64,000 nucleotides of DNA, taken from NCBI RefSeq assembly GCF_000717875.1, contig NZ_JOCT01000004.1, positions 248,001-312,000 on the forward strand, written 5' to 3'. Each line of letters starts with the position of its first letter. The first letter of the stretch is position 1. The notes under the pieces are model-generated. The model saw only the letters and a list, made by a program, of their open reading frames with translations, was not told where the DNA came from and did no database searches. This DNA comes from Streptomyces sp. NRRL S-455 (GTDB lineage Bacteria > Actinomycetota > Actinomycetes > Streptomycetales > Streptomycetaceae). Positions 34,746 to 43,956 of the stretch are shown one piece after another. The position numbers and the translations under genes are program-made.

Positions 34746-35672
34746 CTACGGCTTGGGCAGGGTGCAGCCGCTCGCGCTCAGGTCGAGCTTGTTGTCGATG
34801 CCGAAGCAGGACGGGATCTGGTAGGTCTGCTGGGCGTAGTTGATGCCCTTGCGGACGGTCACCTCGCCGTTCGCGTCGACCTCACAGGGGTTGTTCACCG
34901 TGCAGCGCTCGCCGTCCTCGTTGCCGGTGTTGTTGATGGCGACGACCTTGCCGGTGGCCTGGTCGACGACGGGCGAGCCCGACGTGCCGCCGATGGTGTT
35001 GCAGGCGGAGGTGTAACGGACCGAGTCCTTCCAGGTCCAGCCGCCCTCCTTCAGGGTGGGCACGAACCCGTCGATGTCGCAGCTGTAGATCCGCTTCCAG
35101 TAGCCGGAGGGGATGCTGATGGCGGTGCCGGCGACCGGGTGCGTGTCGTTCAGGGTCAGCGCGTTGATGCCGTACGAGCTCTTGATCTGCCCGTACGTGG
35201 TGGTGAGCTGGTAGAACGCGACGTCCGTGTCGGTCATCGTGCCGTACGCGAGCTTGGCGGCGCGCAGGGTCGCCACGCGCGAGCCGGATGCGTTGAGCAG
35301 GCCGAAGGTGCGGCTGGAGGCCTGGTCGACGCGGACCTCGCCGGGGGCGGGGAAGCCGCCGTCCAGGCAGTGGCCGTTGGTCATCACCAGCGCCGGGTCG
35401 TTCTCCTCGGAGTCCGGCATGCGGACGACGGAGCCGGAGCAGTTGCTGAGCGCCACGGTGCCGGCGAAGTTGACGCCCTTGGCCGTCGGGTTGGTGATCC
35501 CGGACAGGGTCTCCGTCGCGGACGTGACCACGTCCGTGACGGCGGACGTGACCTTGCCCGCGTCCGCGGCCTTGCCGACGCCCGTGGGGGCGGCATCGGC
35601 AGCGGTCGCGGGAGCCGCGCCGGCCCCGGCTATCGCCAGGGCGAAGAACGCGGCGGCGAGAGGTTTTCTCAT
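34746..35672 (-). CDS. Secreted trypsin-like serine protease
   Basis: 308 residues from ATG 35672; the open frame extends further upstream only as shadow. The signal peptide (KPLAAAFFALAIAGAGAAPATAA) and a short pro-region precede a chymotrypsin-fold domain. The catalytic triad is visible: His in VMTNGHCLDGG, Asp in TDTDVAFY, Ser in GGTSGSPVVD. Cysteine pairs support an exported protein. It ends convergently with the D-aminoacylase gene 23 bp away. The substrate specificity cannot be read. Confidence 0.88.
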   Translation of the reverse strand: MRKPLAAAFFALAIAGAGAAPATAADAAPTGVGKAADAGKVTSAVTDVVTSATETLSGITNPTAKGVNFAGTVALSNCSGSVVRMPDSEENDPALVMTNGHCLDGGFPAPGEVRVDQASSRTFGLLNASGSRVATLRAAKLAYGTMTDTDVAFYQLTTTYGQIKSSYGINALTLNDTHPVAGTAISIPSGYWKRIYSCDIDGFVPTLKEGGWTWKDSVRYTSACNTIGGTSGSPVVDQATGKVVAINNTGNEDGERCTVNNPCEVDANGEVTVRKGINYAQQTYQIPSCFGIDNKLDLSASGCTLPKP

Positions 35673-35837
35673 GGGGGGTCCCCTCTTGCGACGGAGGCGG
35701 CCGGAAATCCTCCGGCCGCCCGCAGTGTTGTCATGCGCATTGTGAAGGGGTACAGCGCCGGGACACAAGGAGCGGCATCCGGCGCGGACGGCGGCGCCTC
35801 CGCCCGCGGAGCGGCGCACCCGGCCCAAGTAGTTCTA

Positions 35838-37598
35838 TCAGGCCCGCTGTTGGCGGATGTCGGCGACCGCCGCGTCGATGTACGTCATGAGCGTCGCGCC
35901 ACCGACCGTGATCCGCGCGCCCAGCTCGCGGCACCGCTGCTGCCGGGCCGGAGTGACCCGGCCGGCGAAGAACACGGCCGGGCCGTCGAAGAGTCCACGC
36001 TCCCGCCAGCCCTGGAGGTCGCTGAACCCGGCGTGCCGGTCGGTGCCGCGCGCGACATCGGAGATCAGCAGGTCGACGGGGACGGTGCGCAGCAGATGCT
36101 CGGCCTCCCGCCCGTCCACGGCCACCAGCACGTCGGCGCCGCGCTCCTCCAGGAAGCGGGCGTAGGTCGTGTTGTTCTGTGGCTGGTCATCGACCCAGAG
36201 GACCCGGATGCCCTCGTACTCGCCCCGGCCGTCCGGCTCTCCGCGTCCGCGCTCCTCGTCGTCCGATACCGGGGCCACCGGGGTCACGCCGCCCTCCTGA
36301 AGCTGCCTCACCAGCTCGTCCACCTGCGGGAGCCGCATCCACTCTTCGACGAGGTGGACGAAACCCTGGTCGCGCGCCAGCGCGGGGAAGGCGGTGGGGA
36401 GTTCCTCCTCCAGCCGGGCCAGGACCGTCGCCCGGTTGTCGACGTCCTCCGGCTCCGGCGCCGCCAGCTCGTGCCCGGTCAGCGAGTCCACCGTGATCCG
36501 CCACGACTCCCGGTCCGCGGGGGCCGTCTGGCTCAGCACCCTCCGGGCCACCCGGTACTGGAGGAACTCACGGGCCGCGTGCGCGTAGGTGCCGTCACCG
36601 GTCACGAGGAGCCGGTAGAACTCGGCGTACAGGTGCTGCAGCAGCAGCGTCCTGACCACCGCCTCAGCGCTGAAGTCCGCCCACACGGGGTTGAGCGAGC
36701 ACTCCAGGCCGAAGCCGTTCATCAGCCGCTTGATCCGGCGCGGGTTGCGGGCGCAGCGGTCGGCGATCAGCCTGACCAGGTCGTCGTCCAGCAGGTCCCG
36801 GAGACCGGAGCGATCGGCCCAGTGACGGACGTAGCCCTCGGCCTCATCACGGCCCGGGACCGGCAGCCGGTAACTCGTCTGGAAGATCTTCTCCATGAAC
36901 GCCGACCCGGCCGGCCCCAGGTCCCGCAGCAGCCCCTGCGGCCCGAGGGCCGACCGGTCGCAGCCGATCACGAAGGCGAGCCCCGGCACGTCGAGGTAGA
37001 CCTTCACCGCCTCGCAGACCGCGAGCACGGTCTCCTCCGAGCAGCGGTCCAGATCGTCGATGAAGACGACCAGCAGCCGCCGCGGCTCGTACGCGGCCGA
37101 CTCGGCCCACTCGGTGGCGAGGTCGCGCAGCGCCTCCCGCAGGTCGTTGCGGGCCTTGGCGTCGACGGACAGGTCGCGCCAGAACTGGTCGACCACCCCG
37201 GCCGCCCCGAACGGCGCCGCGGCCACCGTCAGCGTCGCGCGCACCGCCCGGATCAGCGTGCCCCGCTCGGAGGCGTGATGCAGCGCCCGCCGCAGCAGCC
37301 GTCGGTCGAAGCTCGACAGGACCGACTTGATGAGTCCTTCGAGCGCGTCGGATCCCGTGGAGGTCCAGGCGTTGTACCAGACGGTCGCCACGTCCCTGTG
37401 CTGCCGCAGCTCCGCCTCGACCAGCCGCATCAGACTGCTCTTGCCCATGCCCCAGCCGGCGTCCACCGCGAGGGTGAACGGCGTGGCCGTCCGCGAGGTG
37501 TGCAGCAGTCCCGCCAGCTCGCGCGCGGCCCGAGCGGTGCCCAGCAGGTCGGCCTCCAGGGCCGTGACCGGCTCGTCGTTGAGCAGCGCGAAGTCCAT
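35838..37598 (-). CDS. KAP-family P-loop NTPase fused to a receiver-like domain
   Basis: 586 residues. Residues 1-~440 are a KAP NTPase: Walker A in DAGWGMGKSSLMRLVE, Walker B in LLVVFIDDLDRCSEETV, a helical insertion (ATLTVAAAPFGAAGVV) and the arginine finger region NPRRIKRLMNGFGLE. After an acidic linker, residues ~465-586 form a receiver-like fold (IRVLWVDDQPQNNTTYARFLEE ... VDLLISDVARG) with the pocket DD and the acceptor Asp kept. KAP NTPases are often found in phage-exclusion and membrane-linked signalling systems. It starts 36 bp after a single-pass membrane protein gene, its likely partner. Confidence 0.8.
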   Translation of the reverse strand: MDFALLNDEPVTALEADLLGTARAARELAGLLHTSRTATPFTLAVDAGWGMGKSSLMRLVEAELRQHRDVATVWYNAWTSTGSDALEGLIKSVLSSFDRRLLRRALHHASERGTLIRAVRATLTVAAAPFGAAGVVDQFWRDLSVDAKARNDLREALRDLATEWAESAAYEPRRLLVVFIDDLDRCSEETVLAVCEAVKVYLDVPGLAFVIGCDRSALGPQGLLRDLGPAGSAFMEKIFQTSYRLPVPGRDEAEGYVRHWADRSGLRDLLDDDLVRLIADRCARNPRRIKRLMNGFGLECSLNPVWADFSAEAVVRTLLLQHLYAEFYRLLVTGDGTYAHAAREFLQYRVARRVLSQTAPADRESWRITVDSLTGHELAAPEPEDVDNRATVLARLEEELPTAFPALARDQGFVHLVEEWMRLPQVDELVRQLQEGGVTPVAPVSDDEERGRGEPDGRGEYEGIRVLWVDDQPQNNTTYARFLEERGADVLVAVDGREAEHLLRTVPVDLLISDVARGTDRHAGFSDLQGWRERGLFDGPAVFFAGRVTPARQQRCRELGARITVGGATLMTYIDAAVADIRQQRA

Positions 37599-37634
37599 GT
37601 CCTGTCCCTCCCCCGTGCGGTAGGCAGGCCCAAC

Positions 37635-38360
37635 CTACCCAGTCCGCCCGCCACTTGGGCCCTTGGAGCCGCCCTGACCGTGTCCGGGTTTGCGGCCGGA
37701 GTTGCCCGGCGCGGACGTGGTGGCGGGGTCGGTGGGCGTGACCGGGGCCGTGGTGGCGGAGGTGGGGCCCCCGGCCGAGGGCTCTCTCGTGTTCGCCCCG
37801 CCTTCGGCGGGCGGACGGCTCGTCCCGTCGTCCGGGCTCGCCGACGCCGTCCCGGACGACGGGTCCTCCGCGGCTGACGGCCGGCCGGCGGCGGGCGCCC
37901 CGGTGGCCGGGGCGCGGGAGGACGTGCCGGGTGCGCCCGTTGGGGTCGCGGGATCCCCCGCCGACGTACCCGCCCGGCCGCCCTCGCCACTCGGCGCCCC
38001 ACCGGAGGGCGCGTCCGAGGGGAAGAACCCGGCGATCAGCGCGGCCGCCGCAGCGGCGCCCACGGCTCCGGCGGCGACCGCCACCCGGCGGGTACGCCAC
38101 GGGCTCGGCCTGCGCCGGGAGCGGTGGCCGCCCCGACCGGCCCTGCCACGCGCCGGCACCGGCGGCAGCTCACGTGTGTCGCCCGTGCCGTCCGTGGTCC
38201 GCGCGTCGTCGTAGTGGACCTGCCATCCGTGCGCCGCGGCCGGATCGGCGTACGCGTCGTACACCGGAGGCGGTGCGGCCTGCGGGAGGTACACGTTCGG
38301 CGGCGGGCCCTGCGGCTCGCCTCCCGTCACTCCGTCGGCGTACTCGGATGGCTTGGACAT
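37635..38360 (-). CDS. Single-pass membrane protein with long Pro/Ser/Thr-rich exported tail
   Basis: 241 residues from ATG 38360. The Pro/Tyr-rich cytoplasmic N-terminus (PPPNVYLPQAAPPPVYDAYAD) and a basic patch ([14 protein letters not shown]) come before one membrane helix (VAVAAGAVGAAAAAALIAGFF). About 120 exported residues rich in Pro, Thr, Ser, Gly and Ala follow. It precedes the KAP NTPase gene in the same direction, so it may give that cytoplasmic ATPase a membrane or envelope anchor. No enzymatic domain is visible. Confidence 0.65.
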   Translation of the reverse strand: MSKPSEYADGVTGGEPQGPPPNVYLPQAAPPPVYDAYADPAAAHGWQVHYDDARTTDGTGDTRELPPVPARGRAGRGGHRSRRRPSPWRTRRVAVAAGAVGAAAAAALIAGFFPSDAPSGGAPSGEGGRAGTSAGDPATPTGAPGTSSRAPATGAPAAGRPSAAEDPSSGTASASPDDGTSRPPAEGGANTREPSAGGPTSATTAPVTPTDPATTSAPGNSGRKPGHGQGGSKGPSGGRTG

Positions 38361-38486
38361 GGCGGCGCATTGTAGGCACCAACGGTGCTGGTGGGACAGC
38401 CAGCGGCGATATCCACTCAAACCGACGCGTCTCACGTGGCGGAAAACACGACCCGCGAGGCGTTACCGGGCCGTAAGCTCCCAGAT

Positions 38487-39698
38487 ATGCAGGTGATCCA
38501 GTCGACCAAGCTCGCCAACGTCTGTTACGAGATCCGGGGGCCGGTGCTCGAGGAGGCGATGCGGCTGGAGGCGGCCGGGCATCGGATCCTCAAGCTGAAC
38601 ACCGGAAACCCGGCCGCGTTCGGCTTCGAGTGTCCGCCCGAGATCCTGGAGGACGTCCTGCGGAACGTGTCCTCGGCCCATGGCTACGGGGACGCGAAGG
38701 GACTGCTGGCCGCGCGCCGAGCCGTGGTCATGCACAACCAGACCCTCGGCATCGAGACGGACGTCGAGCACGTCTTCATCGGCAACGGCGTCTCCGAGCT
38801 GATCGTGATGGCGATGCAGGGCCTGCTGGACGACGGGGACGAGGTCCTCGTACCCGCCCCGGACTATCCGCTGTGGACCGCCGCCGTCTCCCTGTCCGGC
38901 GGCACCGCCGTGCACTACCGCTGCGACGAGCAGTCCGACTGGATGCCGGACCTCGCCGACGTCGAGCGCAAGGTCACGGACCGCACCAAGGCGATCGTGA
39001 TCATCAACCCGAACAACCCGACCGGCGCCGTCTACGACGAGGCGATGATCAAGGGGCTCACCGACATCGCCCGCCGCCACAACCTGCTGGTCTGCTCGGA
39101 CGAGATCTACGACAAGATCCTCTACGACGAGGCCGTGCACACCCCGACCGCCGCCGTCGCCCCCGACCTGCTGACCCTCACCTTCAACGGCATGTCGAAG
39201 GCGTACCGGGTGGCCGGTTACCGGGTGGGCTGGATGTCGATCTCCGGGCCGCGCGCGCACGCCGACTCCTACATCGAGGGTCTGACGATCCTGGCGAACA
39301 TGCGGCTGTGCGCCAACATGCCGGGGCAGCACGGCGTCGTCGCCGCGCTGAGCGGACGGCAGACGATCAACGACCTGGTCCTGCCGGGCGGCCGGCTCCG
39401 CGAACAGCGGGACATCGCCTACGAGCTGCTGACCCAGATCCCGGGCGTGACCTGCGTGAAGCCGAAGGGGGCGCTGTACCTCTTCCCGCGCCTCGACCCC
39501 AAGGTCTTCAAGATCAAGGACGACCGGCGGATGGTCCTCGACCTGCTCCGGCGCGAGAAGATCATGGTCGTCCAGGGCACCGGCTTCAACTGGCCGGAGC
39601 CGGACCACTTCCGGGTCGTGACCCTGCCGACGGCCACCGACCTGCGGGACGCGGTGGGCCGCATCGGCCGGTTCCTGGACGGTTACAGCCAGACCTGA
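38487..39698 (+). CDS. PLP-dependent class I/II aminotransferase, AlaA-like
   Basis: 403 residues from ATG 38487. The aspartate-aminotransferase fold type I shows LKLNTGNPAAFGF, the NPNNPTGAVYDEA motif, the PLP lysine in FNGMSKAYRVAGYRVGW and the C-terminal Arg in HFRVVTLP. The sequence follows the alanine/valine-pyruvate aminotransferase AlaA pattern (IQSTKLANVCYEIRGPVLEEA). It should link alanine and glutamate pools. A strong terminator follows 28 bp after the stop. Confidence 0.9.
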   Translation: MQVIQSTKLANVCYEIRGPVLEEAMRLEAAGHRILKLNTGNPAAFGFECPPEILEDVLRNVSSAHGYGDAKGLLAARRAVVMHNQTLGIETDVEHVFIGNGVSELIVMAMQGLLDDGDEVLVPAPDYPLWTAAVSLSGGTAVHYRCDEQSDWMPDLADVERKVTDRTKAIVIINPNNPTGAVYDEAMIKGLTDIARRHNLLVCSDEIYDKILYDEAVHTPTAAVAPDLLTLTFNGMSKAYRVAGYRVGWMSISGPRAHADSYIEGLTILANMRLCANMPGQHGVVAALSGRQTINDLVLPGGRLREQRDIAYELLTQIPGVTCVKPKGALYLFPRLDPKVFKIKDDRRMVLDLLRREKIMVVQGTGFNWPEPDHFRVVTLPTATDLRDAVGRIGRFLDGYSQT

Positions 39699-39726
39699 CC
39701 CGCCGCCCCGCATCACGGACGACCAC

Positions 39727-39767
39727 GGACCGCCTGCTCACACTATGTGCGCAGGCGGTCCGGTTTT
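39727..39767 (+). terminator. Rho-independent terminator after the aminotransferase gene
   Basis: GGACCGCCTGC (39727-39737) pairs perfectly with GCAGGCGGTCC (39751-39761) around a 13-base loop and is followed by GGTTTT. It is a textbook intrinsic terminator and the clearest in the window. Confidence 0.9.
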
Positions 39768-39782
39768 GTGAACAACTCAACT

Positions 39783-39797
39783 TTAGACGAAATCTAA
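39783..39797. promoter_or_regulatory. TTAGA-N5-TCTAA palindrome, candidate operator
   Basis: TTAGA (39783-39787), CGAAA, TCTAA (39793-39797) form an AT-rich dyad between the terminator and the next gene, 39 bp before its ATG. Its form recalls sites of Fur/PerR-like or MarR-like repressors. No matching regulator is encoded nearby. Confidence 0.45.
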
Positions 39798-39836
39798 GCT
39801 AGGATGGTTTCCTGCAAGAGCTCAGGAGGCCCTCCC

Positions 39837-40259
39837 ATGTACGAACCGATCCGCACCAAGTCGGTCCACAGCACGGTGGACGGCCCGAGCCCCGACTTCC
39901 CGCACCGTTCGCGTGAGGAAGAGCTGGACATCCAGCTCGCGGGGCATCTCGCCGCCCTGCTCGCCGTCACGGACGAGCTGCGGTCGACGGAGGCCTCCGC
40001 CGACCTGGACACCGCGGCGGAACGGCTCGCGGAGCAGGTGGCCCGGCTGCGCGGGGGACGGACCCCGGCCCGCGCCCCGCTGAGCGGCACCCGGCGCGAG
40101 CGCGGCGCCGCGGCCCTGCACCGGCGGGCGCACGCCCTGGCGGGCCGTGCGCTGGTCGTCGCCGCCTCCCGCGCCGACACGGCGGCCGCGATCCTGGCCG
40201 CCGAGCGGATGGACGCCCACACGGCGGCTCTGGAGCCGCGCGAACTCGCGTCCCACTGA
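39837..40259 (+). CDS. Small conserved hypothetical protein
   Basis: 140 residues from ATG 39837 with AGGAGG seven bases upstream. It is soluble and almost entirely helical: EEELDIQLAGHLAALLAVTDELRS, TAAERLAEQVARL, and ALHRRAHALAGRALVVAASRADTAAAILAAERMDAH. No signal peptide, membrane segment or known motif is visible. The strong ribosome site and the palindrome upstream suggest regulated expression. The function is not recognised. Confidence 0.65.
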   Translation: MYEPIRTKSVHSTVDGPSPDFPHRSREEELDIQLAGHLAALLAVTDELRSTEASADLDTAAERLAEQVARLRGGRTPARAPLSGTRRERGAAALHRRAHALAGRALVVAASRADTAAAILAAERMDAHTAALEPRELASH

Positions 40260-40478
40260 GCCCCGTCGGGCTCCCCCTGACGGCCCCGGTCCGCGCGCAC
40301 CCGCAGCGACGCGCGGGCCGGGTGCCACCATGTTCGATTCAGAAACCGTGGTACAGCCGTCGCAGGTCGCAGGCGGGTCTGGATCGGCTGGTGTCCACGC
40401 CTCTCGACTCCAGCGACTCCGGCAACTCCAGGACGCGACGCAGACGTTGCAGGTGCCCGAGGTTCATGGCCGCCGGGA

Positions 40479-40524
40479 AAAGACCGAGCGCTCCGGCAGA
40501 CGTGGGCCGTCGGCCGGAGCGCTC
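40479..40524 (-). terminator. Probable terminator of the PEP carboxykinase transcript
   Basis: GAGCGCTCCGG (40486-40496) pairs with CCGGAGCGCTC (40514-40524). Read on the minus strand the hairpin is followed by GGTCTTTTCCC, a weak U-run. It lies about 230 bp beyond the carboxykinase stop. Confidence 0.6.
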
Positions 40525-40638
40525 CGTCATCCCCGGGCACGTTCGTGAGCCCGCTGGGCGAGCCGCGCCGAGGGGGCGGGAGTGAGCCTGTCGCCGCCGG
40601 CCCCGTCGGGGCGGACGGAGAGCGGTGACGGCCCGGAA

Positions 40639-40660
40639 CCCCGCACGCCGTTGTGCGGGG
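40639..40660. terminator. Bidirectional hairpin in the convergent gap
   Basis: CCCCGCAC (40639-40646) and GTGCGGGG (40653-40660) are perfect complements around a 6-base loop. It is placed between converging genes and could stop transcription from either side; there is no T-run. Confidence 0.5.
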
Positions 40661-40751
40661 CCCGCCGGTGTGTTCCGCGGCCGGTCGTGACGTGACGATC
40701 GCTGGTCAGGGCACATCCCGGTCCTGACCGGCCGCGGAGTCGGGGTGGGGT

Positions 40752-42581
40752 TCAGCCCAGGCGCCGCACCAGCGCGTGGTACTCGTCCCACAGCTCCTTC
40801 GGGGTGTGGTCGCCGAAGGTGTTGAGGTGGTCGGGGACCAGGGCGGCCTCCTCGCGCCAGACCTCCTTGTCGACCGTGAGCAGGAACTCCAGCTGGGAGT
40901 CGGCCAGCTCCAGGCCGTCGGTGTCGAGGGCGTCCTTGGTCGGCAGGATGCCGATCGGGGTCTCGACGCCCTCGGCCGTGCCGTCCAGGCGGCCCACGAT
41001 CCACTTCAGGACGCGGGAGTTCTCACCGAAACCGGGCCAGACGAACTTGCCCTCGTCGTCCTTGCGGAACCAGTTGACGTAGTAGATCTTGGGCAGCTTC
41101 GACTGGTCCTTGCCCTTGGCCACGTCGACCCAGTGGGCCATGTAGTCGCCCATGTTGTAGCCGCAGAACGGCAGCATCGCGAACGGGTCGCGGCGCAGCT
41201 CGCCGACCTTGCCCTCGGCTGCGGCGGTCTTCTCGGAAGCCACGTTGGCGCCGAGGAAGACGCCGTGGTTCCAGTCGAAGGACTCCGTCACCAGCGGCAC
41301 GGCCGTGGCGCGGCGGCCGCCGAAGAGGATCGCCGAGATCGGCACGCCCTTGGGGTCCTCCCACTCCGGCGCGATGATCGGGCACTGCGAGGCCGGGACG
41401 GTGAAGCGGGCGTTGGGGTGGGCGGCCGGGACGCCGGAGTCCGGGGTCCAGTCGTTGCCCTTCCAGTCCGTGAGGTGGGCCGGGGCCTCCTCCGTCATGC
41501 CCTCCCACCACACGTCGTTGTCGTCGGTGAGGGCGACGTTGGTGAAGACGGAGTTGCCCCACAGCGTCTTCATCGCGTTGGCGTTGGTGTGCTCGCCGGT
41601 GCCGGGCGCGACACCGAAGAAGCCGGCCTCGGGGTTGATGGCGTAGAGCCGGCCGTCCTCGCCGAAGCGCATCCAGGCGATGTCGTCGCCTATGGTCTCC
41701 ACCGTCCAGCCGGGGATGGTCGGCTCCAGCATGGCGAGGTTGGTCTTGCCGCAGGCGCTCGGGAAGGCCGCGGCGACGTACTTGGCCTCGCCGCGCGGCG
41801 GGGTCAGCTTCAGGACCAGCATGTGCTCGGCCAGCCAGCCCTCGTCACGCGCCATGACGGACGCGATGCGCAGGGCGTAGCACTTCTTGCCGAGCAGGGC
41901 GTTGCCGCCGTAGCCGGAGCCGAAGGACCAGATCTCGCGATCCTCGGGGAAGTGCGAGATGTACTTGGTCTGGTTGCAGGGCCAGGGGACGTCCTCCTGG
42001 CCGGGCTCCAGCGGGGCGCCCAGGGTGTGCACGGCCTTGACGAAGAAGCCGTCGTCGCCGAGCTCGTCCAGCACGGGCTGTCCCATGCGGGTCATGGTGC
42101 GCATGGAGACCGCGACGTACGCCGAGTCGGTGATCTCCACACCGAGCGCGGACAGCGGCGAACCGAGCGGGCCCATGCAGAAGGGCACGACGTACATGGT
42201 CCGGCCCCGCATCGAACCGCGGAACAGACCGCCCTGGCCCCCGGAGCCCTGGAAGATCTCCCGCATCTCGGCGGGGGCCTTCCAGTGGTTGGTGGGGCCG
42301 GCGTCCTCCTCCTTCTCGGAGCAGATGAACGTCCGGTCCTCGACGCGCGCGACGTCGGTGGGGTCGGAGGCGGCGTAGTAGGAGTGGGGGCGCTTGATCG
42401 GGTCGAGTTTCCGGAAGGTGCCCTTCTGGACGAGCTCCTCGCACAGTCGCTCGTACTCGGCCTCGGATCCGTCACACCAGACCACGTTGTCCGGCTGGGT
42501 CAGTTCGGCGATCTCGTTCACCCACGAGATCAGCCCCTGATGAGTGGTGGGGACGGTGGGAGCCGCGATGTCGCGCGCCAC
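40752..42581 (-). CDS. pckG: Phosphoenolpyruvate carboxykinase (GTP)
   Basis: 609 residues from GTG 42581, chosen because AGGAG lies five bases upstream; an ATG at 42668 would add an unlikely basic leader. The length matches GTP-type enzymes. The kinase-1a P-loop is [15 protein letters not shown]. Other conserved stretches are [50 protein letters not shown] and NFRK-like [29 protein letters not shown]. It makes PEP from oxaloacetate for gluconeogenesis and replenishes the PEP/oxaloacetate node. Confidence 0.96.
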   Translation of the reverse strand: MARDIAAPTVPTTHQGLISWVNEIAELTQPDNVVWCDGSEAEYERLCEELVQKGTFRKLDPIKRPHSYYAASDPTDVARVEDRTFICSEKEEDAGPTNHWKAPAEMREIFQGSGGQGGLFRGSMRGRTMYVVPFCMGPLGSPLSALGVEITDSAYVAVSMRTMTRMGQPVLDELGDDGFFVKAVHTLGAPLEPGQEDVPWPCNQTKYISHFPEDREIWSFGSGYGGNALLGKKCYALRIASVMARDEGWLAEHMLVLKLTPPRGEAKYVAAAFPSACGKTNLAMLEPTIPGWTVETIGDDIAWMRFGEDGRLYAINPEAGFFGVAPGTGEHTNANAMKTLWGNSVFTNVALTDDNDVWWEGMTEEAPAHLTDWKGNDWTPDSGVPAAHPNARFTVPASQCPIIAPEWEDPKGVPISAILFGGRRATAVPLVTESFDWNHGVFLGANVASEKTAAAEGKVGELRRDPFAMLPFCGYNMGDYMAHWVDVAKGKDQSKLPKIYYVNWFRKDDEGKFVWPGFGENSRVLKWIVGRLDGTAEGVETPIGILPTKDALDTDGLELADSQLEFLLTVDKEVWREEAALVPDHLNTFGDHTPKELWDEYHALVRRLG

Positions 42582-42908
42582 GATTGCTCCTAAATGAGGG
42601 ATTTTTTTGACTTTGGAGGCCCCGTGGGGGCTGCGACCCGGATGCTTCACGTGGAGCTCGGCGCTCATCCGGTGCCGACCGCACTCATTTGATCATCCGA
42701 CGCTCGCGCCCATCTGTCCAGAGGAGCGCACAGGTGAGCGACGTGAGGATCGCCACGGTTTCTCGCGCCCGCTTTGCGTGCACGTTGGGTTCACCTGACC
42801 GTCCGTTTGCGTAACCACCGGTCTGCCAGGGTGAGAGGATGGCCACTCTTCGCCGGTCAATCAGCGCGACTGATACGTCACTTACGGTTCCGTAGCTACC
42901 ATTCGGCC
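42582..42908. promoter_or_regulatory. Divergent regulatory region between pckG and the hemolysin III-like gene
   Basis: 327 bp between divergent starts. The part at 42700-42900 is less GC-rich than the genes around it and probably carries both promoters. I found no certain promoter boxes, no riboswitch-like structure and no small gene. Confidence 0.4.
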
Positions 42909-43622
42909 ATGACTGCGTTCGTCCCCGACGCGCCCACGGACACGCCGGCCGACGGCAGCGGTCCGCAGGCGCTCTCCCTGCCACACCCCGTGAAGCCCAA
43001 GCTCCGCGGCTGGCTGCACCTCGGCATGTTCCCGGCCGCCCTCGTCGCGGGCCTGGTGCTGACCGCCCTCGCCGACTCGACCAGAGGGCGCATCGCCTGC
43101 GGTGTCTACGCGCTGACCGCCTGCCTGCTGTTCGGCGTGAGCGCGCTGTACCACCGGGGCGACTGGAGCCCGCGCATGGACGGCGTCCTGCGCCGACTGG
43201 ACCACGCCAACATCTTCCTGATCATCGCGGGCACGTACACGCCGCTGACCATGCTGCTCCTGCCGGGCGCCAAGGGCCAGTGGCTGCTGTGGGGCATCTG
43301 GGCCGCCGCGGCGGCCGGCATCCTCTTCCGCGTCTTCTGGGTCGGCGCCCCGCGCTGGCTCTACACGCCGTGCTACCTCGCGATGGGCTGGGCAGCGGTC
43401 TTCTACCTGCCGGACTTCATGCGGACCGGCGGCATCGCCGTCCTGGTCCTGATCGTCATCGGCGGCGTGCTCTACAGCGCGGGCGGCGTGGTCTACGGGA
43501 TCAAGCGACCCAACCCGTCACCGCGCTGGTTCGGCTTCCACGAGGTGTTCCACACCTTCACCCTGGCGGCCTTCATCGCGCACTACGTGGGGATCTCGCT
43601 GGTGGCGTACCAGCACGCCTGA
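42909..43622 (+). CDS. Hemolysin III / PAQR-family membrane protein
   Basis: 237 residues from ATG 42909. Seven hydrophobic helices are visible, with the family motifs LFGVSALYHRGDWSPRMDGVLRRLDHANIFLIIAGTYTP and, near the end, FGFHEVFHTFTLAAFIAHY. The conserved His and Asp residues suggest the hydrolase-type metal site proposed for PAQR proteins. The name hemolysin is historical; the role in Streptomyces is unknown. It is directly followed by a transporter remnant. Confidence 0.88.
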   Translation: MTAFVPDAPTDTPADGSGPQALSLPHPVKPKLRGWLHLGMFPAALVAGLVLTALADSTRGRIACGVYALTACLLFGVSALYHRGDWSPRMDGVLRRLDHANIFLIIAGTYTPLTMLLLPGAKGQWLLWGIWAAAAAGILFRVFWVGAPRWLYTPCYLAMGWAAVFYLPDFMRTGGIAVLVLIVIGGVLYSAGGVVYGIKRPNPSPRWFGFHEVFHTFTLAAFIAHYVGISLVAYQHA

Positions 43623-43659
43623 CGCCACCCGAGGGGCAGCACCGGGCCACGGCAGCCTG

Positions 43660-43956
43660 CTCGCGGATGTCTACGCCGGCCGGCTGGACACCACCGGGCT
43701 CCCCGCCGGCGCGGCGAACACGGCCGACGAGTCGCTGAGCGGCGCGCACGCCGTGGCCGAGCGGCTGGGGCTGCCGGGGCTCGCCCGGTCCGCCGACGCG
43801 GCATACGTGGACGGCATGGGCACGGTCCTGGTGGTCTGCGCGGTCGCCGCTCTGCTGACCGCGGTGCTGACGGCGCTGCTGCTGCCCGACCGGCGCCCGG
43901 CCCCGGCGCCCGGCTCCCCGGACGTGGTCCGCGAGCAGGCTCATGGCCGACAATGA
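43660..43956 (+). pseudogene. 3' remnant of a DHA2-type MFS transporter gene
   Basis: The frame reads SLLADVYAGRLDTTGLP..., ADESLSGAHAVAERLG and DAAYVDGMGTVLVVCAVAALLTAVLTALLLPDRRP, the last helix and tail of an EmrB/QacA-type exporter. Only ~95 residues remain; the 13 upstream helices are missing and the frame begins right after the hemolysin III stop. Its stop overlaps the start of a TetR gene by ATGA, the normal arrangement for exporter-regulator pairs. A deletion seems to have fused the tail to the neighbouring gene. Confidence 0.75.

Larger units (their letters stand above)
40260..40751. other. 492-bp convergent gap with hairpins
   Basis: The gap lies between a plus-strand small gene and the minus-strand PEP carboxykinase gene. 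It holds three inverted repeats: 40486-40524, 40639-40660 and 40703-40729. No coding frame here has a ribosome site or recognisable product; open frames are arginine-rich shadows. I see no RNA gene. Confidence 0.5.

Noticed and set aside
35139..37877. 912-codon plus-strand open frame opposite the protease and KAP genes
   Set aside because: No family similarity, extreme Arg/Gly/Val content; the opposite strand holds complete catalytic motifs. Third-position GC bias explains it.
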